Below, piece after piece: positions 52,831-64,000 of a DNA stretch of 64,000 bases. Within the stretch, counting starts at the first letter, position 1, and each line of letters begins with the position of its first letter. The notes beneath the pieces were generated by a model. That model searched no databases and was not told the origin of the DNA. It saw nothing but the letters and a program-made list of their open reading frames with translations. The translations under genes were made by a program, and so were the position numbers. The DNA comes from Lumbricus terrestris (taxonomy: Eukaryota; Annelida; Clitellata; Crassiclitellata; Lumbricidae), in the NCBI GenBank assembly GCA_949752735.1, contig OX457053.1:10455638-10519637 (forward strand), written 5' to 3'.

Positions 52831-53159
52831 ATGTATCCTGACTCTTTGTCTTAATGTGTATCTGTGAGTTTGTATGTATCTGTGAGCGTGGGTGTGTGTG
52901 GGTGTGTGTGGGTGGGTGTGTGTGTCTAGATGTATGTATGGCTGTATGTCTCTGTTTTTATCTTTGACTTTGTGTTGTTATGTGCATCCATGACTCTGTG
53001 TGTGTGTGTGTATTTTTGACTATTTCTCTGTGTGTGACTATGACTGGGTGTCTGCATGTTTATCTACAGCTGGCCAGTGCCACAGTGGTGCCAAACAGTT
53101 GTGATTTGTGGCGTGGCTATAAATCATGGAGCATAACAACGTAATATTTCAATGGTGCT

Positions 53160-53305
53160 ACTGTGCTATTACTAATCCCGCCCAACTACACTCCACCACT
53201 GGTTGCACTCTGCCAGTGCCAGTCCCAAGCCTGGATAAAGGAGGAGGGCATCGCTAATGGTCTTTGTTACCACACAGCGACGTTAAACTGCAGCTGCTAT
53301 TTAAT
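53160..53305 (+). repeat. Dispersed repeat 'GCCAGTGCCAGTCCCAAGCC', copy 2
   Basis: CACTCCACCACTGGTTGCAC, the core, then GGATAAAGGAGGAGGGCATC and GACGTTAAACTG. Confidence 0.65.
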
Positions 53306-54136
53306 ACTACACACAGACGTCATATGATATAGATCCAGACAACATAAAACACAACTACGCATTTGAATTTCTGTGACGCCAGTTGACTTGTCCTACAGTA
53401 CACGTGAACCTCATTAACAATGACGACACCGGCCGTCCTGCACAGTCCACTGACTGCTTAATGGCATGTTATGTGCCTGTTGACCATTTGGAAAGCCCTC
53501 CCGTCCTGTTATGACAGTCGAATGCCCTTCCTTCACCCATTCCTTGTTTATTACTACCCCAGCTGTGCCACTGGATGATATAGCAATCATGGAAGACACG
53601 GCGATTTCGTTTCTAGTTTCTACTATCTCTTTATATGTGCTGCACTGTGAAAAGCAGTCTGTATGTTGGCGACCAGTATGCACGTATCTGTATTTAAATG
53701 TTATTGTGCTATTTGAATGAGTTCTGCATGGGGAGCTGGGCAATATTTATGTCTAGTTTTTACATTAGTTATTCACAATTTCACATCCTTATTTGTACTT
53801 CTGCATTAGTTATAAAGTTGTGGTAGGTTGGTGGGACAGGATTATAGGTCTACTTATGATTGAAATGCTTGTGAGTGGACATCAGGGCCTAGGCATGCTT
53901 TCACCTGCTGACCCCAACTGCTAGCGCTGCCATGACCGTTACTGCCAAGAGCTGACAATCAAATGAGGAAAACATTTTTTAGCTAGAATGTTGTTTACAT
54001 ACTAATTAGTGTGTTTAGTATGGAAAGTTTCTGATGTCTTATGTGAATTTTCTATGCGATATTTGTTCACCAGAGTGCTGCTGTTTGGCAGCTGGTTATA
54101 TTAAATTATATATTTATATACTTACTTATTAAAGCC

Positions 54137-54425
54137 ACTGGCCTAGTTAGCTACACCGGTAAGCGCACGCTGCATTTGTCTGTTGGTTGCAACGGACTGC
54201 GGTTCAAGCCCCGGGCTGGGAGTTGACATTCAGAGATTTAGATATCCCGGGCTAGCACGTGTGGGACGCAGAGGCGCAAGCTCCTGCGGAGCGACCTTGG
54301 GCAAGTTGCTTACCCATCACTGTCTGTGGGGAAGGCAACGGGAAACCACCTCACTCATCTCATCCCCAGGGGCGTAAAGCCAATGAACCTGCCTTCGGGC
54401 AGAGCACCATCATCATCATCATCAT
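54137..54425 (+). repeat. tRNA-headed SINE (family C) with CAT tail
   Basis: A-box CTAGTTAGCTACACCGG, B-box GCGGTTCAAGCCCC (about 54199-54212), body GACCTTGGGCAAGTTGCTTA and GGCAACGGGAAACCACCTCA, then (CAT)n at 54407-54425. Confidence 0.75.
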
Positions 54426-54764
54426 TAAAGCCAAGCAGCGTAAACACATAATATTTACATTCACGTCATATATTATTGACGTCATGTTTGATCGGGATTC
54501 GTGAACATGCTTGGTTTTGATTTTAGATCTCAATTTGCTCTTTGTGATATTGTCCGGTTGCTTATTCAAATTGTATCCCCGTCGAGGTCTAAGAATGCAA
54601 TCATTTTCAGACTTGTGTAGCGTAATCCCCGGAAAGGTTTGCAAGTCCTAGGCACGCTGTGCATTGAAAGAAAGAAGCTGAATACATGCAAATGCCCCTG
54701 CACCAATGGATGATACCTCAAAAAAGAATTGTTTTTGTTAAGGCTATATGCAGCTGCACCACAG

Positions 54765-54870
54765 ACAAACTCCGCCACTGCTTGCACTTTGGCAGTGCCA
54801 GTCCCAACCCAGCATAAAGAAGGAGGGGATGCTTTGTTATCACATAGTGTTGCTAAACTGTAACTCCTTA
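54765..54870 (+). repeat. Dispersed repeat 'GCCAGTGCCAGTCCCAAGCC', copy 3
   Basis: CCGCCACTGCTTGCACTTTG, GGCAGTGCCAGTCCCAACCC and AAAGAAGGAGGGGATGC. Confidence 0.6.
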
Positions 54871-56400
54871 TTACACAGCGGCAGGCTGTCGAAATTTTAA
54901 ATAGAATGCTTTGTCTCTTGTCTAACTTAATAATACAGTCTTCGCATTTATTTTGATTACAAGGCATTTTCGAAATATATGTGCGGTTAACTGGATTTGC
55001 ACCTAACAGAAACGTGGTTCAGTCCAGCGAGAAATAAGCATCTCACTGAATTATTCACGGAGAGAGAGGTTGTATTGTTGTCGATCTCGGCTTTCATTGC
55101 TTGTCATAACGGAAACAATTCCAGCGATAAATCATGAATAACTGGGTAATGTGTTGGCGCGGACGTTGTATAGTCGCGTGGCTGTGCGTAATAACTGTGA
55201 TTAACACTCTAACGACTATCTGTATTGGCTTCCAGTCGCTTTTAGTGCATGCTGGTTATTAAAGGGTTAATGGCGTTGTATGGATTGCTGGTCGTATTTT
55301 GTGGCCAGATATTGGCGGTGAGGCGTGCCTCTGATATATAGGATGCTTTCTTTCGTGTGCTGTGGTCTGTGAATTGATGAACGTTGTTGGGGTTTCGTGG
55401 CAGATTAAAACGGAACGCACACTGCTGGGGATAACAAAATGTAAATCGCGTTTGAGTAATTGCGCTGCTTACGACAGATGACTGTTTGAATGTGACAGTT
55501 TATCTATATATCTATCTGAGGAATTTATATACGGTATATATAATTTATATAATGGTACAGGTTATATGTACTTAAATCGCTTGTATAGCATTAGTAGTAG
55601 TAATAATAATGATTATAATAATAATTTTACGCCATGTCTTGCTGCTGCTGTTGATGATGATGATGACGGTAATTAATAGTTCCTTAAAATACACTGGGAA
55701 CGTTTGCAACAAGCTCCATTATGACATGATTTCTGATACAATGCAGTCAAGAAGACATGTACTTCAAATGTAGCTCGGCTGTGAACAATGTGTTCTTGTG
55801 ATAAAAGGTTTCAAGCGGTAATGAGAAATGACTTCAAAAGATGTTCTAACGAATTTCCAGTGTAACGTCTTAACGCTTCCGTTTCCGCCCGGAAGGCCTT
55901 TCCTTCTTCTCCGAAGAGAAATCCATTAAAATTTGCGTCCGCTGTAATTCCGTTAGTCGCACGCGGAGATCGAGTGCATTAGCAATTCCAGTTGAGATGG
56001 AAGAGGAGCAAGGAAGCACGGAGGCCGTGTCAGTGGTGGTGGTGGTGGTGGTGATGGTGTTAACCGGATAACATTTGACTCTCGTTTCCGACGCCCGTAT
56101 AACCCGGTCGTCTATCGATTTTCCCTTAGTCGCCTTCTCCTTCTTCTGGCTTCTTTGTGGCTATACAGGATGAGCCATTTCGATCTGGCTAACGGTTGCA
56201 CAATGGCTCTGTGTTCATCCATCTCCGCAAACTGAGCCGTCCGCCTGGCTCCACGGAACATCTTGATCTCCATGCTATCGATCTTCTCGAGTGTCGTGTG
56301 ATAATTGGTGGAACTGTCGGGCACGACCCACGTACATATACAACGAGTCGCACAATACCATTGCATACCATCTGAGCTGTTGTGCTAAAACCCTTTGATA
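54871..56400. other. Stretch without recognised genes
   Basis: No kinesin-like exon found. A CG-richer patch near 55860-55975 (TTCCGTTTCCGCCCGGAAGG) precedes a GGTGGTGGTGGTGGTGGT run at 56034. Confidence 0.4.
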
Positions 56401-56414
56401 GGCTGTGATTGGGG

Positions 56415-57110
56415 TTCGCATTATTCATTCATTCAGTCATTCATTCATTCAGTCATTCATTCACTCATTCATTCATTCTATTGACTTGTATAGCACCCCT
56501 TCAAGAAACCTACTCGGAAGCACCCCAGCCCAGCCATGACCAAAGAAAAAAGACTCAAGACCAAAGAGAGAAGACTTGGGTGATTTATAAAACAGGGTCT
56601 GACGTGAAGTAATTATTCCAGATTGAGGAAACTACAATCGAGAAAACTTGGCGTTGCCTGGCGGCCAAGCGAGTTTGTGGAACTAGGAGTTTCCCCTTCA
56701 GAGCAGAGCGAAGAGACCAACTGCTTTTTTTAATGTCAGAGATTGGGCGAGACAGAGATTGCGTAGGTAAGATGGAGTGCAACCAAGGATGCAGCGTGAA
56801 AATAGAACAGCTATTCAGCATGAAATCTGCTGGGCCACAGACAACCAATGTAACACATAACGCAATTCACGCATGTAAGCAGAGACAGAGGCTAATTTTG
56901 GGTATGCGCTCAATAAGCTGAGCAGCGGAGCACAGGACTCGATCTAATCATCCCAAGTGGGAGACCAACAAGGATCAAGCAACAATGGTCAAATTGACTA
57001 GTAACAAAGGCATGCACAAGAACAGCTATGCTTCATGAGAAAGCAGGTGAGCAGCCACTCGAGGCTGGCAAAGCTGGTAATAACAGCTTCAAGAGACTAA
57101 GTTTGCTTGC
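56415..57110 (-). mobile_element. LINE 3' end remnant, minus strand
   Basis: (ATTC)n, TTGTATAGCACCCCTTCAAG and CGGAAGCACCCCAGCCCAG, with a decayed minus-strand ORF (LLVPQTRLAARQRQVFSIV and IWNNYF) that follows the WNxLP pattern of the family. Confidence 0.65.
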
Positions 57111-57210
57111 GGTGCTGACATGAGTAAACTAAATTGATGACAGAATGTGGTGTTGGTTACATAACATAGGTTTTTTATTGCTCCCATGAAAAACATAACA
57201 TAACGTCCCT

Positions 57211-57340
57211 GGTTCAATGTTACTCTCACTGGTATGGTTTTAAAGTTCTTGTCTGGTTCAATGTTACTCTCACTGGTATGGTTTTAAAGTTCTTGTCTGG
57301 TTCAATGTTACTCTCACTGGTATGGTTTTAAAGTTTTTGG
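57211..57340 (+). repeat. 44-bp tandem repeat, three copies
   Basis: GGTTCAATGTTACTCTCACT followed by GGTATGGTTTTAAAGTTCTT and GTCT, almost identical in all three copies. Confidence 0.92.
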
Positions 57341-58189
57341 AGGAGGTTAATATCAAATTGTGCTGTGAACTTTGTTGGATATTTTATTTGAATTGTATTT
57401 GATGGGCTATTCGTTACGATACAGTACAAAATTTTAGAGTGCTGTAGAATTAGTAGCATTCAGTGACGCCAGAGGATAAGGAATTAAGGCTGTTTTCGGT
57501 TGTGGTTGTGTGCTGACCGAATGTATGGCGTAGAAATGTCTGACATTGATTCATCATTTCCCGTGGCCCTTAATGTCCAGTTTCTGGCTGGGTTTGGTGT
57601 CATTTCAAGCGCTAGTCAGTGATAAATAGTGATCTGTATACGTAGTAAAACGTAATGGGAACCATGAGAAACGTAATGGGAACCGTGAGAGAATCCTTGG
57701 AGAGAGACAAAGGCTCTTCAGGTTCCTTTTACGAACGTGTTTTATGGCTGTTGCATCCTAGTAATCTTCTTGTCTGGTTCAAAAGCCCTTTCCAGCGTTT
57801 TATGCATTAGGGCGGCGGAAATAAACAATTAACGAGAACTGACTGGTGGATTTGGTGGAATTGTCCTGAAATAAATGGTCCGTAGCAACAATTGGGAAAA
57901 AAGAAAGTATCTGTCGGTTGGAGATGTATCTCTATTGTCGATTATCGTAGGCAGTCTTTTAGCTAAGTTTCCATGTTTTCCTGAAGCTTGTTGAATTTCT
58001 GCAATTCACCGAATGCTTATTTATAATGTGCATCGTTGTACATAACAGAGAAGTTCTGATACAATGTGGATCCCAAACATTTTGAAATGATTGGTCTTGA
58101 GCTGTGATTTCACTGATTTCTTCAGACATGCTTTCTCTTCATATATCCAGATGACAAATGGTTTGCAAATGACAGACAGCAGTTGTCAG

Positions 58190-58560
58190 ATCCGTATATC
58201 TGTAGATTTGTGTGGTGCCTCTCACAGAATGACCACTCAGAGGTGCTCTCAGCATGGAAACTCCGGGAGAAAAGAAATGCCTTTACAGAATGAGAGGCTG
58301 ATGAGGAATGTAGCCCTAAACGGGGAAGGAAAGTCATTGCAAATGGAGAAAACAGCCACAGGAAATGTCTGACGTTTTTGGGAAATGGCAGTCCTGGACC
58401 TGGAAACAAAAGGAAATCAGCTGTTGAGAGGTGGTACCTGTAGAATCCTAATCCTGCAGAGGAAACTGTTTCAGGTAGCCTACAAGGCCAAATAGAAAAT
58501 GTTCGAAGAGAAAAGTTGATGCTGAGAGAACAACCAATTTCCCCCAAAAAGGTGTCAAAG
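58190..58560 (-). repeat. LINE 3' end remnant, minus strand
   Basis: GATTTGTGTGGTGCCTCTCA and CACTCAGAGGTGCTCTCAGC, followed by decayed body. Confidence 0.5.
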
Positions 58561-58869
58561 GATACGCAACAAGCAAAACCAGAGATGATTGACAGATCTA
58601 TGCAAGAATTTTTTTAATTTAATGTGCTATAGTCCAATATGGTGACTCAGCATGACAAACACCATTGTATTACTGGAGGCAAATGTTTTCTAGATACAAA
58701 GTATGCTAGTGTTGCAAAGTTTATTTGATTTTATGTTCATACGAAGCTGCAGACAAGGTTAGCGATTGTAGACTAACATATTCACCAAGCTTAATGCTAT
58801 TATCAAACCCATGCAGTTAGGTGATTTCATCACGGATAAGACAATAGGTGTTCCAGTCTTCAAACATTT

Positions 58870-59335
58870 CTTTATTTAAAATATTTTTATGTCACCTCTC
58901 CAAGGCAGGCTACTCAGAAGCGCTACCGGCCCAGCAACGAATAAGAACCAGTAGGACAGAATTGAGAATCTTAAGGTACAGTGGTATGATCTTATGGGTA
59001 GCATTTTCCCTAATCTGAAATCTGTGTGTGTATGTATGTATGTGTGTGTGTGTGTTTTGGAACTTACCGTGCAGATAGGTTATAACCAGATGAAATATAT
59101 TTTGTATTGTATAAAAACATTTATAAAGCGCCTCTACTAGGGTGAACCGTTCAGAGGCGCTCCGAGTGCACAAGGCCACTAGAGAATAAATAGGTTTTGA
59201 CCATTTTTGACCATTTTCCATGTGCAGAGTTGCAACAAAGCCACTTGTTTGGCTTAAAGGAAACAAAATCCTGCGAGGAAGCAAAGGGCCTTGGAGACCA
59301 CGCCAAGGCCATGCCCGAGTAGTATTGTATTGTGT
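58870..59335 (-). mobile_element. Two LINE 3' ends, minus strand
   Basis: First tail near 58880-58945 (GTCACCTCTCCAAGGCAGGC, AAGCGCTACCGGCCCAGCAA). Second near 59095-59335 (CATTTATAAAGCGCCTCTAC, GAGGCGCTCCGAGTGCACAA). Both run in the minus direction. Confidence 0.55.
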
Positions 59336-61690
59336 CGTGAAATGCAGTGGTGTATGGAGACCGAGAATTTGTTCTCTACAGAATATTCATGAGAGTTTGA
59401 CGCCGACACGATCTGTTCGCCCCTGGGTGCACACACCACGCGAGACGACCAACGATTCACGGATGACTGACCGGCCAAAGCAGTCGCAGACTTTTAAAGG
59501 AAGTCATTTGAACCGCATAATTTATTGCAGCACTTCTGCGAGCACGGTTCGGTTATGTGAGACAAGTGATTGAAAGGAGGCCGAATCCAATTTCGAAGAC
59601 AGTTGTGTCATGTCGGAATCGGTGCATCTACTGATTGCGTGCGACGTCTGTGAGAACGGTCAGCGGCGGAAATGCGGGTGGTGTAGAGCGAATTGATAAG
59701 ATTATGAAAGAGTAATGTTTCATCTGCTTCTCGTTGGATTGAATCTCTTTTGCACAACCTGAAAGCATGACTCAGTTCGAGAAAGACACGTTCTATGACA
59801 ATTGTGGACATGGGCGCCTTCCATATTTTTTTCAGTTGGGGGGGGGGGGGGAAATCACAATGGTCACGTTTATATTTTTTGGCCAGAACCTGAAAATTGC
59901 AAGCAGGATATTAGGAATATGGTTTGTTTCATAGCGGTTTTTTATGTTTGCCTTGTGCATCATTTGTAACATTAGTGCTTTTGCGCAAAGAAATTTGTTT
60001 AAAAACCAAAAATGTAGTATATATTAGAATGTAGGCGTCAGTTTTCCGAGGGGTGGTGGACAATTGCCCCTCTTGCCCCAATGTGTGGGCGTTCATTATT
60101 GTGAGCAATTGTTCAGCCAATTAAAGGGTAATTTAGAGCTGCAGCTTGGCAATATATTTAAACTACCAAAATCTCTTCCATGCCTAATGAGCTGTGTAAG
60201 TGAAATATCAGTTTGAAATATATTGCCTCTGAGTAGCACTCTTCAAGAGATGCTATTCAAAGTACAGTTATGAATGAATAAATGAATGAACGAAGAAAAA
60301 ATGAGCGAACAAATGAATGAATCATTGAAAATCAGTTTAGGTAGACTGCAGCCTTCAATTTCCTGTGACTTGGATTAACTGAGAAATTGCAGGTCGTGAA
60401 ATGTCATATAGCCTACTCGACTCGAGCAACACTTCGTGTACGATGAAGAACTGATTAGGCATAGACGATTCTTTAAATAATTATATTCCATAACTGCATC
60501 CCTAAATTTCCTCGGATTGAACTGGCGGTTGAAACTGAGAGATTGTCTATAACCCTGACGACTAAACTGTGGTCTGTTTTTAAATATAAAGGATGTAAAC
60601 TCTGACTATTGCATGATCTGGATGGTTCATACTTGTAATGCTTTGGATGAGAAAAACAGGCATAGAAAGACGGACAAAGAAGAGTCGAAGAGAAAGGGAG
60701 TCTGTGGGTGAATTTATGACCAGTAGATGCTCTCTTGGCACCGACCTTTCTCCCTCGGATGTCCTTTGTTCTTCCTCCTCCTCCTCCTCCTCTCTTTCTC
60801 TTTCCTTCCTCGCGTTTTCATGACCATAGTATCTTTCCCATTAATGGTACCGGTTGCACGTGAAGCAGTAGTTTTATTGCTAACACTTCTTCTTTCATTA
60901 TTACTACATAAACATATTATGCATCGTCCAGCGTTTATTGAAAATGTCGACCATAGTTTTTAGCAGGATGTTTGTATTCTGGTCTTCTCGCTGTGATGCA
61001 TTTCCTTCGGCTTGCGCTAAATTCTTGAGGCTTTTGCGGCATCGACGATGATATATATAGTCCGTGATTTTGTATTCCGTTCCTGACGTCTGCTGTGGCA
61101 GCCGTAGATTCTTAAGAATGTTGCTGTTCAGCCACCAAATCAACTATCCAGCTGCATGAAGCTGATTTTGGCGTTTTGTTAGATTTGTGTGTGTCTCTAG
61201 ACAAGGCCGTAGACAGGATTTTATTTTGTGGGGACCGGGGGTGTTTACTCGACCTTCAGCCAGCCGACAAGGAACCAAATCAACGGACTAAGTGGTTTGA
61301 AGGATGATTTAATCTATCGTAAAATGTCACATTTTGGATCTATAGACAACATCTTGAAATGGACTGGACTTTCGGGGAGGAGGTTAATGAACATGGCAGG
61401 AGATAGACAACTGTGGAAAATGCTCATCCATTCGTGCAGCCAACCGTCGCAGAGCGACGATGGCGGAATGACATGACATGACATGACATGGCAAAATGTC
61501 ACATAGAAATAGGAGCTTCGTAATGCAGTCTTCTTAGTCTTTGCATCATGATTGGGCTAGTAATGGGCTAGTATTTCATTTCGAGTGTTTCACACACATA
61601 AAACACACCCCCCCATTTGTCTCTAGATGTGTTGTGGGCTAAATGCGCTAAACTTGTGATACTTATTTGATATAAATAAATACATATAGA
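59336..61690. other. Stretch without recognised genes
   Basis: No conserved exon or repeat terminus recognised. A G-run at about 59838-59850 and a (CTC)n run at 60774-60793 are the only distinct tracts. Confidence 0.4.
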
Positions 61691-61699
61691 TATTTATAA

Positions 61700-61860
61700 T
61701 ACTTCTGATCTATGGAGTGCTCGATAGTGTTATGTTTAGCATGCTGGACTGTCAGTTGAGAGGTCTGGGTTTCAAATCCCTAGAAATTTGATTCGAGATT
61801 TCTGCTCCATCTACCCACGCCCACACCCTTGCCAACTCGGCTAATGTTGACAAGACACTT
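61700..61860 (+). repeat. tRNA-headed SINE, partial
   Basis: TAGTGTTATGTTTAGCATGC and the B-box GGTTTCAAATCCC (about 61768-61780), then CCTTGCCAACTCGGCTAATG. Confidence 0.5.
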
Positions 61861-62139
61861 TGGAGGTGATGGTAATGATGATAAATGGTGACAATGACGT
61901 ATATGACAATGGTGGTCGAAATAATGTTAGTAATAGCCGTTTTGAAGATAATGATGTGGTTAATTAATGGTAATGGCACTCGCCGAAGCAGCCACAATAC
62001 TGTGTTTTACCGGGGGGGTGGGGGGTTGTGTGTGTAGGTATGTAACGTGTGTGTGCCTGTGTTTGTGCCCTGTCGCAGACAATGGTAACTCGTGGTGCTG
62101 AGTAGACTACAGTGTAGCAGTCAATAATGTTTTATTTAA

Positions 62140-62660
62140 CACGCTGACTTTGCATTTGCAAACATTGTCCACAACACTGTCGTCTGATTTGCAACGCTCC
62201 CGCATCCGGGCTCTGCTGATTTGTATGCACTTTTGCCGCTCAATTGTTTCCCCCTCGGCCCGCCCGCCGCCTGTATGCAATGCCTGTTTAATCCGCGAGA
62301 AACGACCGACCGCCAATGTCCACCACCCTTCTCCTCCTCCTCATCCTTCGGTTGACAGCCGATTCGTCGATTTATGGCGTTTTCCTGTCGCGTGTCCCGC
62401 GTCCGGTTGATTGAAATTTACCACACGTGCGACTGCAAATCCCGCGCAGCCCTGGTTATTATGGCCACACGACGACGTATGAATCTGATTGGTTGGCCGT
62501 CGCGGGTGATGATGCATGGCGTCAGAAGAGATGACGTCGGCAGGAGCCGACTCGCCGATGTGTAATCCGTGGTCGTCAGGGCCCGGTTGCATGGAGCGGT
62601 CGGATCTCTGGTCCAGACTAGAAGCCAAGGCCGGCCTACGAAGGCCGGGCCTAGAAGCCG
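62140..62660. promoter_or_regulatory. CpG-rich patch, possible CpG island or regulatory block
   Basis: Much higher CG content than its neighbours, with CCGCGAGAAACGACCGACCG, GCGTGTCCCGCGTCCGG and a CRE-like TGACGTC at 62531, plus an inverted CCAAT (ATTGG) at 62489. No exon start could be assigned. Confidence 0.3.
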
Positions 62661-63094
62661 TCAAAAAACGGTGTGCATGGGCATGGGCCAAGCAACAGCC
62701 TATTTAGGCCCAGACCAAAGTGGGCGTGGTCTAACTAAACTTGGCGTGGTAAAACCCAACGTCAACTGCTTACACGATTAAGGCTGATCACGCATGCGCC
62801 AAAGTATTTATAGGCGGTCGTCGGTTTTGTAAACAAGCAATGTTTATGACGAACGAATAACAAAAGCGCAAATTAGACATTTCTACACGATATTTAATTA
62901 TTTAATATAATGGCGAGTGGTCCGAAAAAGTACGGAAGCTAAATTTTTCCGATGAAGAGATTCGATGCACGCTTGACAGCATAGGTCAAGAAAGAACCGA
63001 TCGATAGGCCTACAGCGCAAGCTACAACGGGCACTGACCGCTCGGCTGACGAAGGCTTTATCCAGGGTGGTTATTGGAGTAAATGCATATAGCA

Positions 63095-63097
63095 AAG

Positions 63098-63136
<39 letters not shown>
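63095..63136. repeat. (AAT)n microsatellite
   Basis: About 12 AAT units at 63100-63135. Confidence 0.9.
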
Positions 63137-63204
63137 CAATTTCTATGGCGCCGTAACCCAGCACATGCCGTTACAAAGGCGCCTCTACAAACGCAACAAG
63201 ATTC

Positions 63205-63900
63205 AATCAATCAATCGTAATTTATATAGCGCCCCTTCAAGGTCTCAGAGACGCTCGATTCCGACTGAGATCAAGCGAAAAAACAGTCTTCAACAGTTTG
63301 TGAAATTGAGAACAACTTGGGAGGTGTCGCATAGTCAGAGGAAGTCCATTCCATGTTGTCGGACCAACCACAGAGAATGAACGCCTCTGCATTGTTGCAG
63401 AGCGAGTGAACGGAACCATTAAGTCACCATGGACAGAAGAGCGCAGTGCGTGGCGGCCTATGCAAGTGGAAAGAGGGAGGGAAAGCTCACACAGATAAGA
63501 GGGTACCCAACCTGATAAGCATGCATCGCCACACCAAAGATGCAATCCTAAATGAGATGCGCTGCGGGAATGGAAGCCAAAGATAGGCCTTAGAAAACAT
63601 AATTATATGTCTTCTGTCGAGTTTTAAAAGACTCAACTGAGTTGGCAGAACGTACTGTGGTAGACGACTGTTAATAGTAAGAAATAAGTAAGGAATAGTA
63701 AGAAGACACGACGAGATCAGAAAGAACTGAAAGGATTTTAAATTGGCCTTCACGAAGGAGCAGGCCTGACTTTCCGGACTTGACCGACTGCCTATCGATT
63801 TTTGTATTAAGCGCCCGTGAATAAGCTGGTTCCCGCGACTTCGCATTTGTGGGCGCTGTAGAAGTCTCGAGTTTACTATCACAGAGACAGACAGAGGGCA
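63205..63900 (-). pseudogene. LINE 3' end with RT C-terminal remnant, minus strand
   Basis: Plus-strand left end AATCAATCAATCGTAATTTA and TATAGCGCCCCTTCAAGG. The minus strand encodes VPFTRSATMQRRSFSVVGPT, TWNGLPLTMR and FHKLLKTVFSL, and further up QRISFRIASLVW. Frames are broken between these pieces. Confidence 0.75.
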
Positions 63901-64000
63901 GTGGTCCAGTGAAAGAGAAAAACCCTTCTTGAAATTCAGAATTTGGAGTCAAATTCTGGAAATAACTTAGCTTAAGCTATGAATATAGTTGTGCGAACAG

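Noticed and set aside
56112..56366. 84-codon minus-strand frame with LEKIDSMEIKMFRGARR
   Set aside because: Faintly like a retrotransposon ORF end, but too short and without a diagnostic motif.
57690..57725. Segment GAGAGACAAAGGCTCTTCAG as the next KIF13 exon (ERQ...)
   Set aside because: No good acceptor and too short; the match is only three residues.

Overview
This window is nuclear DNA from an invertebrate animal. The evidence is spliced genes with GT-AG introns, a conserved animal kinesin spread over tens of kilobases, many tRNA-derived SINEs and non-LTR retrotransposon tails, and nested hAT, Helitron and Penelope-type insertions. Phylum cannot be fixed from the sequence.

Region 536-9414 is the highlight: a structurally complete 8,867-bp mobile element (542-9408). 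It is bounded by a perfect 6-bp target duplication (GGCTAT) and by 913-bp terminal inverted repeats (TIRs) that start 5'-AG; I saw one mismatch between the TIRs. Six-bp duplications, AG ends, long TIRs and a protein-primed family B DNA polymerase are hallmarks of Polinton/Maverick elements. This one has only two visible genes, arranged convergently. The plus-strand gene has nine exons and encodes a ~1,474-residue protein: coiled coil, Pro-rich repeats, a Cys4-Cys4 zinc cluster, an OTU-like Cys/His region, a zinc knuckle, a 3'-5' exonuclease with an HNH-like insert, and an intact pPolB. The minus-strand gene has two exons and encodes a 180-residue protein with two tandem PC4-type ssDNA-binding domains. 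No integrase, packaging ATPase, protease or capsid gene is seen. Both genes start just inside the TIRs and appear to use the same TIR-borne TATA promoter. Their polyadenylation signals lie about 30 bp apart. I infer a minimal self-replicating (protein-primed) transposon whose integrase is supplied in trans or is unrecognised.

From about 10.3 kb (possible micro-exon) or securely from 23.4 kb to 49.0 kb, nine in-frame plus-strand exons encode most of the motor domain, neck and first coiled coil of a KIF13/Khc-73 kinesin-3. The first exons are not seen and probably lie upstream of the window, so the Polinton-type element probably sits in an early intron in sense orientation. Downstream exons (FHA and beyond) are not found before 64 kb. 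One junction uses a GC-AG intron.

The kinesin introns and the last 15 kb are full of repeats: CR1/Jockey-like LINE 3' ends, tRNA-headed SINEs (some sharing the LINE tail), several nonautonomous hAT elements with exact 8-bp duplications, a Tc1/mariner MITE, a Helitron nested in a hAT element, a Penelope-like reverse transcriptase split by a hAT transposon that itself carries another hAT-type MITE, and many micro- and minisatellites. No convincing additional host gene was found in 49-64 kb.
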